Part shown: positions 52,887 to 61,049 of the stretch, in pieces
Layout of the letters: each line of letters opens with the position of its first letter
How positions within the stretch are numbered: position 1 is the stretch's first letter
Source: Methyloversatilis thermotolerans
Lineage (GTDB): Bacteria; Pseudomonadota; Gammaproteobacteria; Burkholderiales; Rhodocyclaceae
Length of the DNA: 64,000 nucleotides
Reading direction: 5' to 3'
Assembly (NCBI RefSeq): GCF_000372885.1
Contig: NZ_KB889967.1
Span: forward strand, 1,608,655 to 1,672,654
Translations under genes and position numbers: made by a program
The notes under the pieces: generated by a model
Databases searched by the model: none
What the model was told of the DNA's origin: nothing
Seen by the model: only the letters and a program-made list of their open reading frames with translations

Positions 52887-53756
52887 TCAGTCCCTTTCTT
52901 GGAATGAGGTGAGGCAGAGCTTGCCCTTGGTTTCGGCCACGGCGGCGCTGAACAGCGCCGACTCGTCGATCAGCACGTCGGCGGCACCGATGAATACCGG
53001 AATCACGTCGCCGACCTTCATGTCGAGCAGGTCGCCGAGCGGCATGTCCTTGCTGAGCAGGCGCGCGGTCAGCGTCATCTGCAGACGGGACGGGAAAGGC
53101 GTCGGATCGGGTGCGGCATCCTTCGTGTCGCGCACCGGGGCAAGCACCTGCAGGATGTGCTCCAGCCATCCCTGATCGAACACGAACCACAGCCGGGCCG
53201 GCTCCGGCATGGCCGGATCGCGCAAGGTGCAGCACAGGGTCCACGCCTGGACCGGCGGCACCTGCACCTGGGCGATGGCGAATTCGGTCTGCGCCACGTC
53301 CTCCAGTGCCCGGCCCAGATCGCCGGACGCAACGCGGGCGGCGATCAGGCTGCACATGTCCTCGCCGAGCGAAAGCGCGACGCGTTCCTCGGTCGCGGTT
53401 TCGCGGCCGGCCGATATGCTCTTGGCAGCCGGGTCGGTTGTCTTGATCAGTCCGTAGCGATAGCCGAGCACCGTCAGTACCAGGGGCCTTTCGGCAGCGA
53501 AGGAAATGCGGCCAACAGCCGACGTGAAGCCGCTCCAGCGCACCCCTTCCGGCCGTTCGCAGGATGCGGTCAAGGTGGCCGACTCGACTTCGAATGCCGC
53601 CCGGTAGCGCTTGTTAAGGCCGCGCCTGAGCAGTTCGGCCATGTCCTTCCTGAGCAACTGGGCAAACGCCCCCAGCTTGTGCACCGGACGGCCGAGCGCA
53701 CTGACTTCCAGCTTGTCACCCGCGACAGGAGGGCCTGTTCTGCCTGAAGAGTTCAT
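52887..53756 (-). CDS. fliM: FliM-like motor switch protein without CheY-binding N-terminus
   Basis: 289-aa protein, about 45 residues shorter than classical FliM. The C-terminal SpoA domain is clear (SRLQMTLTARLLSKDMPLGD, LLDMKVGDVIPVFIGAADVL). The N-terminal LSQxEIDxLL motif that binds CheY-P is missing; the protein begins MNSSGRTGPPVAGDKLEVSA. The middle domain is divergent, with no GGxG turn (FAAERPLVLTVLGYRYGLIK). It is in the fliM position directly before fliN. The ATG at 53756 was chosen over an in-frame start 204 bases upstream because the latter reads through a low-quality stretch. Confidence 0.85.
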   Translation of the reverse strand: MNSSGRTGPPVAGDKLEVSALGRPVHKLGAFAQLLRKDMAELLRRGLNKRYRAAFEVESATLTASCERPEGVRWSGFTSAVGRISFAAERPLVLTVLGYRYGLIKTTDPAAKSISAGRETATEERVALSLGEDMCSLIAARVASGDLGRALEDVAQTEFAIAQVQVPPVQAWTLCCTLRDPAMPEPARLWFVFDQGWLEHILQVLAPVRDTKDAAPDPTPFPSRLQMTLTARLLSKDMPLGDLLDMKVGDVIPVFIGAADVLIDESALFSAAVAETKGKLCLTSFQERD

Positions 53757-53885
53757 GACATTCACGTTCTGTTTGTATGACACAGTCCCGTGCAGGTCGG
53801 GGTCGACCCGGCCTGCGCTATGCAGGATTACGGCCCCTGCGCGCGTAACTTTAGGCGTACGGATAGAAAGAAATGCCGGAAGGGC

Positions 53886-53912
53886 AAAAGGCTCCCCGAT
53901 TGGGGAAGAGCC
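53886..53912 (-). terminator. Possible rho-independent terminator after the copper chaperone
   Basis: On the minus strand, GGCTCTTCCCC-AAT-CGGGGAGCC (with a small bulge) is followed by TTTTGCC, about 50 bases after the PCu(A)C stop and upstream of fliM. It would separate the metal genes from the fliMNPQR operon. The stem is imperfect and the T-run short. Confidence 0.4.
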
Positions 53913-53960
53913 GCTTCGCGGCAGGCGGAAACGCCGGCCGCGAAGGGTTGGAACGGGCAA

Positions 53961-54422
53961 TCAGTGGTGAGGGTGTTCGTGCTTTTCCGGGCCACCTGCA
54001 GTCAGACCGCGCACTGGAGCCCTCAGGTCCACCGTTTCGCGGCTGCGATCCGCGTTCTCGATCACCAGCGTGAGCGGTACCTGGCTGCCCTCGATGACCG
54101 GCGATTTCAGATCCATCAACATGATGTGGTAGCCGCCCGGCTTCAGATCCACCTGCTTGCCGGCCGGCAATTCGAGCGCCTTGACCGCACGCATGCGCAT
54201 CACATTGTCCTGCATGGTCATTTCGTGGATCTCGGTCACGCCGGCCAGCGGCGAACGCGCCTCGACCAGCCGCGCCCCTCTGGGTGCGGTGATCTGCATG
54301 AAGGCACCGGTCGCCTTCTGTTCAGCCACGGTGGCGCGTACCCAGGGGTCCTTCACATGGATGTCGGCGGCCTGCGCGCTCAGCGCCAGGCCGCTCAGGG
54401 CTGCTGCGAGAAACAGTTTCAT
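53961..54422 (-). CDS. Periplasmic copper chaperone PCu(A)C
   Basis: 153-aa secreted protein that delivers Cu(I), typically to cytochrome c oxidase. The signal peptide is MKLFLAAALSGLALSAQAAD. The copper motif H(M)X10MX21HXM is visible: EIHEMTMQDNVMRM near residue 80 and KPGGYHIMLMDLK near residue 105. A His-rich tail KHEHPHH may also bind metal. The ATG at 54422 fits the signal peptide; the longer open frame upstream is not supported. Confidence 0.93.
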   Translation of the reverse strand: MKLFLAAALSGLALSAQAADIHVKDPWVRATVAEQKATGAFMQITAPRGARLVEARSPLAGVTEIHEMTMQDNVMRMRAVKALELPAGKQVDLKPGGYHIMLMDLKSPVIEGSQVPLTLVIENADRSRETVDLRAPVRGLTAGGPEKHEHPHH

Positions 54423-54499
54423 TTCGGAACTCCGGGAAGACAGTGCGATGACGGATCGCCGCGCGACGGGAAAAAGCCGCACCGGACGATGACGCGAAT

Positions 54500-54859
54500 T
54501 CAGGCGGGAACCGGCGGCGGTGCCCGCGCCTCGGCCAGACCCTGCACCATTCCTCCGGCCGCCGCATGGTGCTCGCGCCCGCCTGCCATCTCTTCGGCGG
54601 CCAGCGAACAGGCGACGGCAAGCCCGCAAGCCAGCGGTCCGGGCGAGGCCAGGGCACAGCAGGCATGAGGACAGCCATGGGTGCCGTTGCGGCCGGCATC
54701 CTGACCAGACGCGCCGTCGTCGCCGCGACACAGCTCGGACAGCAGCACGGCTCCGGACAGTCCGGCCGCCCAGCGCGCCAGCGCCGGCGTCAGCGGCACG
54801 ACCAGCATCAGAGCGATGAGCCATGATGCGAGCCTGCGCTTCGGCAGCGATGCGGTCAT
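54500..54859 (-). CDS. DUF2946-like small membrane-associated protein
   Basis: 119-aa protein with one N-terminal hydrophobic segment (LASWLIALMLVVPLTPALAR) and a Cys/His cluster GTHGCPHACCALASP near residue 62, a pattern of DUF2946-type proteins found beside copper genes. A second hydrophobic stretch LACGLAVACSLAAEE follows. It overlaps greB by four bases and precedes the PCu(A)C gene by 77 bases. A role in metal handling is inferred from neighbourhood. Confidence 0.65.
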   Translation of the reverse strand: MTASLPKRRLASWLIALMLVVPLTPALARWAAGLSGAVLLSELCRGDDGASGQDAGRNGTHGCPHACCALASPGPLACGLAVACSLAAEEMAGGREHHAAAGGMVQGLAEARAPPPVPA

Positions 54860-55398
54860 TCGTAGAGGATTCCGGTCACTTCGATCTCGCGCAACCCGGC
54901 CGGGCTCTGGAAGCGCACCAGATCGCCCTCACGCGCCTTCAGCAGTGCGCGAGCGAGCGGCGAAATCCAGGAAATCCGTCCTTCGGACGCATTCGCTTCA
55001 TCGACACCGACGATCTGGACCCGATGTGCTCCGTCCTCGTCCTCGTACTCCACGGTGGCGCCGAAGAACACCTGCTCGGGATTCTGCTGCTCCTTCGGAT
55101 CGACCACGGTGGCCGACTCGAGCCGCTTGATCAGGAAACGGATGCGACGATCGATCTCGCGCAGCCGCTTCTTGCCATAGATGTAGTCCCCGTTTTCCGA
55201 CCGGTCGCCGTTGGACGCCGCCCAGGCGACGGTTTCCACGATGCGCGGCCGCTCGGTGCGGACCAGTTCGTCCAGTTCGGCGCGCAATCGCCCGTAGCCG
55301 GACAGGGTCATGTAATTCTTGCTGCCTGGCGGCAGCGCGCTGCCGACTTCGGGATCGTCGTCCTCGCTGTCTGTTTCCTTCGTGAATGCCTTGCTCAT
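54856..55398 (-). CDS. greB: Transcription elongation factor GreB
   Basis: 180-aa factor that rescues backtracked RNA polymerase. It has the N-terminal coiled-coil with NYMTLSGYGRLRAELDELVR, the acidic tip region AASNGDRSENGDYIYGKKRL, and the C-terminal globular domain (RISWISPLARALLKAREGDL). An extra acidic lead of about 25 residues precedes the family start. The downstream small gene overlaps it by four bases. Confidence 0.95.
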   Translation of the reverse strand: MSKAFTKETDSEDDDPEVGSALPPGSKNYMTLSGYGRLRAELDELVRTERPRIVETVAWAASNGDRSENGDYIYGKKRLREIDRRIRFLIKRLESATVVDPKEQQNPEQVFFGATVEYEDEDGAHRVQIVGVDEANASEGRISWISPLARALLKAREGDLVRFQSPAGLREIEVTGILYE

Positions 55399-55533
55399 GC
55401 CTGGGGAATCGGATGCACACCTCGGTGACAGGTCTGCAATCTTACAGAAGAGGTGGCGCAGGCGGGACCGGAGAAATAGGGCTGGCGGCTGATGCCGCCG
55501 CGAAGGCCGGCGCCCTGGCGCCGGCCGGCGGGG

Positions 55534-55773
55534 TCAGTGGTAGATGGCGGGCTGGGTCAGCAGCGCTTCCCACGGGCCCATGAAGGCATCGAATTCCTCG
55601 GGGCCGACCTCTTCCTCGTGGTCAACCAGCGCTTGCAGCTCTTCACGGAAGCGACGCGCCGCATCGTCGCGTATCAGCACTCCGCGACCTATCCTCTTGT
55701 CGATCACTTCCACGGCTTCAAGACCTGCGTACTCGACCACATACACCAGCGGATTGTTGAACATGATATGCAT
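55534..55773 (-). CDS. DUF3567-like small protein
   Basis: 79-aa soluble protein, MHIMFNNPLVYVVEYAGLEA then VEVIDKRIGRGVLIRDDAAR and FREELQALVDHE. Its layout matches a small family seen mainly in betaproteobacteria (DUF3567), function unknown. The ATG at 55773 has GGAGAG six bases upstream and is preferred over the longer open frame. Confidence 0.7.
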   Translation of the reverse strand: MHIMFNNPLVYVVEYAGLEAVEVIDKRIGRGVLIRDDAARRFREELQALVDHEEEVGPEEFDAFMGPWEALLTQPAIYH

Positions 55774-56195
55774 GATGACTCTCCATGGTTGGGTCCGCCG
55801 ACATTGCTTCCTGCGCGCTCTCCTCCTGTTGCCGGCGTGCGCCAAGCCACCGGTTCTGCATGTCCCGGACGGCCGGCGGGCCGCCCATTGCATCTTGTCG
55901 TGTCCAGGTTGAAATGGGGTGGGTTCGAGCGCCTTTCAAGTCTGTCTACGGCCTTGCTCGCAGCACCTGAACCCGTGATCACGCATTACACAACGCATCC
56001 GGATGACTGCCGGATGACGAGCGAAGTTCATCCGGCCTGCCGGGCGCGTGGATCGCCCCCCGCCGCCGTCCCTCGTCGGGCTCGACCCCGCCGCGCTGCG
56101 GGCGTCCGGCCTGGCACCGCCTGCAAGGCCCGCAACCATACCCGGCGCCGGCGGCCGACCGGCGGAGTGCAAACAATGGTGACGGACGGCCGGAT
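55774..56195. other. Intergenic stretch between the DUF3567-like gene and the EEP hydrolase
   Basis: 422 bases. Overlapping open frames here are not credible genes (Arg/Pro-rich, no ribosome sites). I see no T-run terminator, tRNA or repeat. The left part probably holds the promoter of the minus-strand small gene. Confidence 0.35.
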
Positions 56196-57047
56196 TCAGC
56201 CGACCAGCGTCACCCACAGCGGCTGATGGTCGGATGCGTCGGTCTGCATGTCGACCTCGACGGCCCGGATACGCGGGAGCAGCGCCGGCGTGGCAAGCGC
56301 GAAATCGCAGCAGTAGGGATGATCGGGCCAGTCGGCACCATGCAGGCCGACCGTGTGCGGATGAGGCGTTCCCGGGTACAGATGCGACCACAGATCCACC
56401 CAGTTCGCGTCCGCGTCCCCTGCCGCCGCAAGCAGCCGCCGGAACTCCGGACTGTCCGCCGTACAGTTGAAATCGCCGCACAGAAGGGCTGCTCCCGGCC
56501 GCAATGGAGGCTGGAACGCCGGATTGCTGTCCTTGACCGGAGCGGGATGGCGCCGATGATCCGACACCTCGGCCGATAGCGCACGCAGGGCCTCGATCTG
56601 CGCCTGCCGCTGTCGCCGCGAGTAATACTCGAGGTGGGTGCACAGCACCCGCAGCGGCCCTCCCGGAGAATCGACCGACACTTCGGCCAGCGAGCGCTGC
56701 ATGCTGGGCACGCTGTCGTCCGCCGGCCAGGGCAGCAGTCGCCGCCACGCCGCGCGTACCGGCAGCCTCGACAACAGCAGATTGCCGAAACAGCTTCGCC
56801 GTCCCTGGCGATCCCATTGTTCGCTGGCGGGCGCAAAGACAGGAAGGTGGGACGGAAACAGCGCTGCGAACTGCGCGACCTGATCCTCGCCGTACATGCC
56901 GGGCAGATCCCTGTAACCGATGGCCACTTCCTGCAGGCAGATGAGGTCTGGATCGCCGCGCGCGCGTATTGTGTCGGCAATGCGCTGCGTGCTCACCCGG
57001 CCATCGCAGCCGCGCGCCCACTGAATGTTCCAGCTCACCAGCTTCAT
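56196..57047 (-). CDS. Endonuclease/exonuclease/phosphatase-family hydrolase
   Basis: 283-aa EEP-fold enzyme. The active-site motifs run in order: KLVSWNIQWARGCDGR, PDLICLQEVAIGYRDL, LCTHLEYYSRRQR, AALLCGDFNCTADSPEF, and the terminal ASDHQPLWVTL with catalytic Asp-His. Substrate could be nucleic acid, a phosphoinositide or other phosphoester. The ATG at 57047 is preferred; a much longer open frame upstream on this strand lies antisense to the sorbosone-dehydrogenase gene. It is divergent from that gene (75 bases). Confidence 0.88.
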   Translation of the reverse strand: MKLVSWNIQWARGCDGRVSTQRIADTIRARGDPDLICLQEVAIGYRDLPGMYGEDQVAQFAALFPSHLPVFAPASEQWDRQGRRSCFGNLLLSRLPVRAAWRRLLPWPADDSVPSMQRSLAEVSVDSPGGPLRVLCTHLEYYSRRQRQAQIEALRALSAEVSDHRRHPAPVKDSNPAFQPPLRPGAALLCGDFNCTADSPEFRRLLAAAGDADANWVDLWSHLYPGTPHPHTVGLHGADWPDHPYCCDFALATPALLPRIRAVEVDMQTDASDHQPLWVTLVG

Positions 57048-57122
57048 GTCGCCCGTCCTCCGGAACATCGCTCGTTCTGCGGGGTCGATCCGACTTCGAG
57101 ACCCATCGGGAAACAGACCGCA

Positions 57123-58247
57123 ATGACAGGAAAAATAGCAGGACTGCTCGCCACATGTATCCTCGGCTTCATGGCCGCCCCCGCAATGGCCGCCGCTACC
57201 GCGCTTGACAGCTTGCGTGTGCCCCCCGGTTTCACGATAGAACTGTGGGCACGCGTGGACAACCCCCGCGCCATGACCCTCGGAGCCCCGGGACGGTTGT
57301 ATGTCGGTTCGCGTGAGGGCCATGTCAGCGCAGTGAGCTTCGATCCGAAAACCATGAAGGCCGGACGCAGCACGAAAATTGCCGATGGTCTGAACATGCC
57401 GGTCGGGGTCGCCTGGCGCAAGGGCGACCTCTATGTGTCCTCGCTCGATCGCATCGTCCGGCTGCCGGACATCGACAACCGTCTGGACGCGCCGCCGAAG
57501 CCGGTGCTGGTGAGCGATCGCTTCCCGAAGGAAACGGCGCATGGCTGGAAATTCATCGCCTTCGGGCCGGATGACAAGCTGTATGTGCCGGTGGGCGCAC
57601 CGTGCAACATCTGCGATCGCGACCGGGATGGCTTTTCCAACATCATGCGCATGAATGCCGATGGCAGCGGGCTGGAAGTGTATGCCCGAGGCGTGCGCAA
57701 CACGGTCGGCTTCGACTGGCACCCGCAGACCGGCGAACTGTGGTTCACCGACAATGGCCGCGACTGGATGGGCGATGACACGCCGCCCTGCGAGATCAAC
57801 CGGGTCAGCGCCATCAACCAGCATTTCGGTTACCCCTACTGCCATGGCGGCAGCGTGCTGGACCCGGAATTCGGCAAGGGCAAGTCGTGCGGCGACTATG
57901 TCGCACCGGCCTGGAAGCTGGGCGCTCATGTCGCCCCCCTGGGCATGCGCTTCTACACCGGACAGCAGTTTCCCGACGAATACCGGGGCGCGCTCTTCGT
58001 CGCCGAGCACGGTTCATGGAACCGCAGCAGCAAGGACGGCTACCGCGTCATGATGGCCCGGCTGGACGGTTCACGCATCGTAAGCTACACGCCGTTCGTG
58101 GAAGGCTTCCTCGGCCCCGGCGAGGCGGTACACGGAAGACCGGCCGACGTACTGGTGATGCCCGATGGCACCCTGCTGGTATCCGATGACACGGCGAACG
58201 CAATCTATCGCGTGCGCTGGAACGGAACCCGTCACGCCATGCAGTAA
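57123..58247 (+). CDS. Sorbosone-dehydrogenase-like PQQ/sugar-dehydrogenase family protein
   Basis: 374-aa secreted beta-propeller. The signal peptide is GLLATCILGFMAAPAMAAA. Blades include FTIELWARVDNPRAMTLGAP, LNMPVGVAWRKGDLYVSSLD, HGWKFIAFGPDDKLYVPVGA, and the calcium-type loop CNICDRDRDGFSNIM. Late conserved residues lie in GGSVLDPEFGKGKSCGDYVA and FVAEHGSWNRS. This is the L-sorbosone dehydrogenase-like (GDH-type) fold, but substrate and cofactor are unproved. The ATG at 57123 fits the signal. Confidence 0.85.
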   Translation: MTGKIAGLLATCILGFMAAPAMAAATALDSLRVPPGFTIELWARVDNPRAMTLGAPGRLYVGSREGHVSAVSFDPKTMKAGRSTKIADGLNMPVGVAWRKGDLYVSSLDRIVRLPDIDNRLDAPPKPVLVSDRFPKETAHGWKFIAFGPDDKLYVPVGAPCNICDRDRDGFSNIMRMNADGSGLEVYARGVRNTVGFDWHPQTGELWFTDNGRDWMGDDTPPCEINRVSAINQHFGYPYCHGGSVLDPEFGKGKSCGDYVAPAWKLGAHVAPLGMRFYTGQQFPDEYRGALFVAEHGSWNRSSKDGYRVMMARLDGSRIVSYTPFVEGFLGPGEAVHGRPADVLVMPDGTLLVSDDTANAIYRVRWNGTRHAMQ

Positions 58248-58427
58248 CGGGTCGCGCCATTCCGGAGCGTGGTCATCCCGCCCGGCCTGCGGCGAGCGCC
58301 GCTGTCCTCGCCCATCCGTTTGACAAGCCTTCGCGCACGGCCTTGACTGAGCGCATGGATGCGTGACGCGCGTCGCGATAGAGTGGTTCATGGCAGCGCA
58401 CGACCGCTGCGCGGAAGGATGGACATC

Positions 58428-59507
58428 ATGAATGACGAAAGCCTGCTCGAAGACGGACACATCGAAAGCTTCGCACTCATGCCGGCGCCCGCGGACATCA
58501 AGGGCGAGGCGCCCCTGAGCGAAGCGGCCGCCGCCTCGGTCGCGCGCGGTCGCGCCGCGGTACGCGCCATACTGGAACGGCGCGATCCGCGGCTGTTGGT
58601 CGTGGTCGGCCCCTGTTCCATGCATGATCCGGTCGCCTGCATGGAATACGCGCACCGTCTGCGCGCACTGTCCGACGAATTGTCGTCCACGCTGCTTCTC
58701 GTGATGCGGGTGTACTTCGAGAAGCCGCGTACCGCGGTCGGCTGGAAGGGCTATATCAACGATCCCTTCATGGATGACAGTTTCCAGATCGAGGAAGGCA
58801 TGCGCCGCGCCCGGGGCTTCCTGCTCGATGTCGCCGAACTGGGACTGCCGGCGGCCACCGAGGCGCTGGACCCGATCTCGCCGCAGTATCTCGGCGATCT
58901 GATCTCGTGGACCGCCATCGGCGCGCGCACCTCGGAGTCGCAGACGCATCGCGAAATGTCCAGCGGACTGTCCACGCCGGTGGGCTTCAAGAACGCCACC
59001 GACGGCGATCTCGATGCCGCGATCAACGGCATCATTTCGGCCTCGCGGCCGCACAGCTTCCTCGGCATCAACCGTTACGGCCGCACCAGCATCATCCGCA
59101 CGCGCGGCAATCCGCACGGACATCTGGTGCTGCGCGGCGGCGCAGGCCGGCCCAACTACGATTCGGTGAGCGTCGCCCTGGCCGAACAGGCGCTGGCAAA
59201 GGCAGGCCTGGCACCCAATATCGTGGTCGATTGTTCGCACGCCAACTCGTTCAAGAAACCGGACATGCAGCCGCTGGTGCTGGCCGATGTCGCCGGCCAG
59301 ATCCGTGACGGCAACCGCTCCATCGTCGGCGTCATGATCGAAAGCCACCTGAATGCCGGCAACCAGGCGATTCCCGGGGATCTGTCGCAGCTTCGCTATG
59401 GCTGTTCGGTCACCGACGGCTGCGTGGACTGGGCGACCACCGAACACATGCTGCGCGCGCTGTCCGGAACGGCCGGCGATGCGCTTGTCCGGCGCGCTCA
59501 GGCCTGA
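58428..59507 (+). CDS. aroG: Class I DAHP synthase (3-deoxy-D-arabino-heptulosonate-7-phosphate synthase)
   Basis: 359-aa first enzyme of the shikimate pathway (PEP + erythrose-4-phosphate). Motifs are LLVVVGPCSMHDPVACMEYA, MRVYFEKPRTAVGWKGYIND, LLDVAELGLPAATEALDPIS, ARTSESQTHREMSSGLSTPV and the metal/active-site NIVVDCSHANSFKKPDMQPL. Length matches AroF/G/H. The ATG at 58428 (MNDESLLE) has GGAAGG nine bases upstream; an earlier ATG nine bases before is also open. The end overlaps the convergent FMN-enzyme gene by ten bases. Confidence 0.95.
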   Translation: MNDESLLEDGHIESFALMPAPADIKGEAPLSEAAAASVARGRAAVRAILERRDPRLLVVVGPCSMHDPVACMEYAHRLRALSDELSSTLLLVMRVYFEKPRTAVGWKGYINDPFMDDSFQIEEGMRRARGFLLDVAELGLPAATEALDPISPQYLGDLISWTAIGARTSESQTHREMSSGLSTPVGFKNATDGDLDAAINGIISASRPHSFLGINRYGRTSIIRTRGNPHGHLVLRGGAGRPNYDSVSVALAEQALAKAGLAPNIVVDCSHANSFKKPDMQPLVLADVAGQIRDGNRSIVGVMIESHLNAGNQAIPGDLSQLRYGCSVTDGCVDWATTEHMLRALSGTAGDALVRRAQA

Positions 59508-61003
59508 CGCAGTACCTGGCCGGCCGGCGCCGCCGGGTAGGGATAGAGCACGTTGAGCGCGACGCTCTGACCGTTGGGCTGCACGATGCGCGCATGCTCG
59601 CGGCGGAATTCGCGCGCATGCTTCAATCCGCACGAGTGCGCGATCATGTCGATCTCGTGATTCATGTTGAGCGCGTAATGGGCGACGCGCTCGGCCTTGT
59701 CCGCGACCACCAGCCCGCGCTGCAGTTTCGGATTGTGCGTGGTGATGCCGGTGGGACAGGTATTGGCGTGGCAGCGCAGCGCCTGTATGCAGCCCAGCGA
59801 GAACATGAAGCCGCGCGCGGTATTGACGAAATCCGCTCCCGCCGCCAGCGCCCATGCGGCGCGCGCCGAGGTGACCAGCTTGCCGGCGGCGACCACCTTG
59901 ATACGCGCGCGCAGCCCGGATTCGATCAGCGCATCGACGGTACGCGGCAGCGCCTCGTCTATCGACAGCGCGACATGGTCGGCCAGCGCCTGTGGTGCCG
60001 CCCCCGAGCCGCCTTCGCCGCCATCGATCGCGATGTAGTCCGGCGCGCAGTCGAGGCCGCGACGCAGGATGGCTTCGCACAGTTCGTTCAGGAAGTGCCA
60101 TCCTCCCAGCGCGATCTTGATGCCCACCGGCTTGCCTGTCACCGCGCGCACACGGGCGATGCAGTCGAGCAACTGTTCGACATTGCCGATGTCCGGGTGC
60201 CGGTTCGGGCTGATGGAATCCATCCCCACCGGGATGCCGCGTATGCGTGCAATTTCCGCGGTCACCTTGGCGCCGGGCAATACCCCGCCCTTGCCCGGCT
60301 TGGCGCCCTGCGACAGTTTGATTTCGAACGCCCGCACCGATTCGACAGCCGCCAGTTCGCGCAGGCGGGCGTCCGACAGCCGCCCCTGCTCGTCGCGCAC
60401 GCCGTACTTGGCGGTACCGATCTGCATGACGACATCGCAGCCGCCTTCGAGGTGGTAGGGAGACAAGCCGCCCTCACCGGTGCCCAGCCAGCATCCGGCG
60501 CGCGCCGCGCCGGTCGACAATGCCTGTACCGCGGGACGCGAGATTGCGCCATAACTCATGCCGCTGATATTGACGATGGATCGCGCAGTGAAGGGGCGCT
60601 CACACCAGCCCTCTCCGATCACCAGCGGCGGCGTGGCTTCCCTGTCTTCCTCCAGCACCGGAAAGGGCGCGTTGACGAAAATGAGCGCCCCCGGCTCGTG
60701 CAGGGCATAGGTCGAGCCGAAGCCGATGAGACCGCCTTCGTTCTTGGCGAGCCGGTAGACCCAGCCGCGGGTGGCGCGGTTGAACGGCATTTCCTCGCGA
60801 TCGCCGAGGAAGAAGTACTGCCGGAAGTACTCTCCGAGCTGCTCGAAGAAGTAGCGCAGATGCCCGATCACCGGGTAGTTGCGCAATATGGTGTGGCGGG
60901 TCTGCCGGCTGTCCTGCAGATAGAGCCAGAACAGCCCCGATGCCACGAGCAAGGCGATCAGCACGCCCGCGCCGATCTGGAAAACAGGCATCAGAACGTC
61001 CAT
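59498..61003 (-). CDS. FMN-binding glutamate-synthase-like membrane protein
   Basis: 501-aa protein with one N-terminal helix (VFQIGAGVLIALLVASGLFW, residues 7-27) and then the glutamate-synthase FMN domain. Seen are ISGMSYGAISRPAVQALSTG, GTGEGGLSPYHLEGGCDVVM, AFEIKLSQGAKPGKGGVLPG, PVGIKIALGGWHF, AIDGGEGGSGAAPQALADHV, and the Cys cluster GCIQALRCHANTCPTGITTH. It lacks glutaminase and GltD parts, so its true reaction is unclear. The ATG at 61003 was preferred to an upstream frame without a clear site. Confidence 0.88.
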   Translation of the reverse strand: MDVLMPVFQIGAGVLIALLVASGLFWLYLQDSRQTRHTILRNYPVIGHLRYFFEQLGEYFRQYFFLGDREEMPFNRATRGWVYRLAKNEGGLIGFGSTYALHEPGALIFVNAPFPVLEEDREATPPLVIGEGWCERPFTARSIVNISGMSYGAISRPAVQALSTGAARAGCWLGTGEGGLSPYHLEGGCDVVMQIGTAKYGVRDEQGRLSDARLRELAAVESVRAFEIKLSQGAKPGKGGVLPGAKVTAEIARIRGIPVGMDSISPNRHPDIGNVEQLLDCIARVRAVTGKPVGIKIALGGWHFLNELCEAILRRGLDCAPDYIAIDGGEGGSGAAPQALADHVALSIDEALPRTVDALIESGLRARIKVVAAGKLVTSARAAWALAAGADFVNTARGFMFSLGCIQALRCHANTCPTGITTHNPKLQRGLVVADKAERVAHYALNMNHEIDMIAHSCGLKHAREFRREHARIVQPNGQSVALNVLYPYPAAPAGQVLRQA

Positions 61004-61049
61004 GCTGGGTCTCCCGCGACCTGGCGTACCGCCCGCCCGACAAGCGCCT

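Noticed and set aside
58071-60101. 676-codon minus-strand open frame over the sorbosone-dehydrogenase, aroG and FMN-enzyme genes
   Set aside because: It lies antisense to aroG and over other clear genes; no ribosome site or motif.
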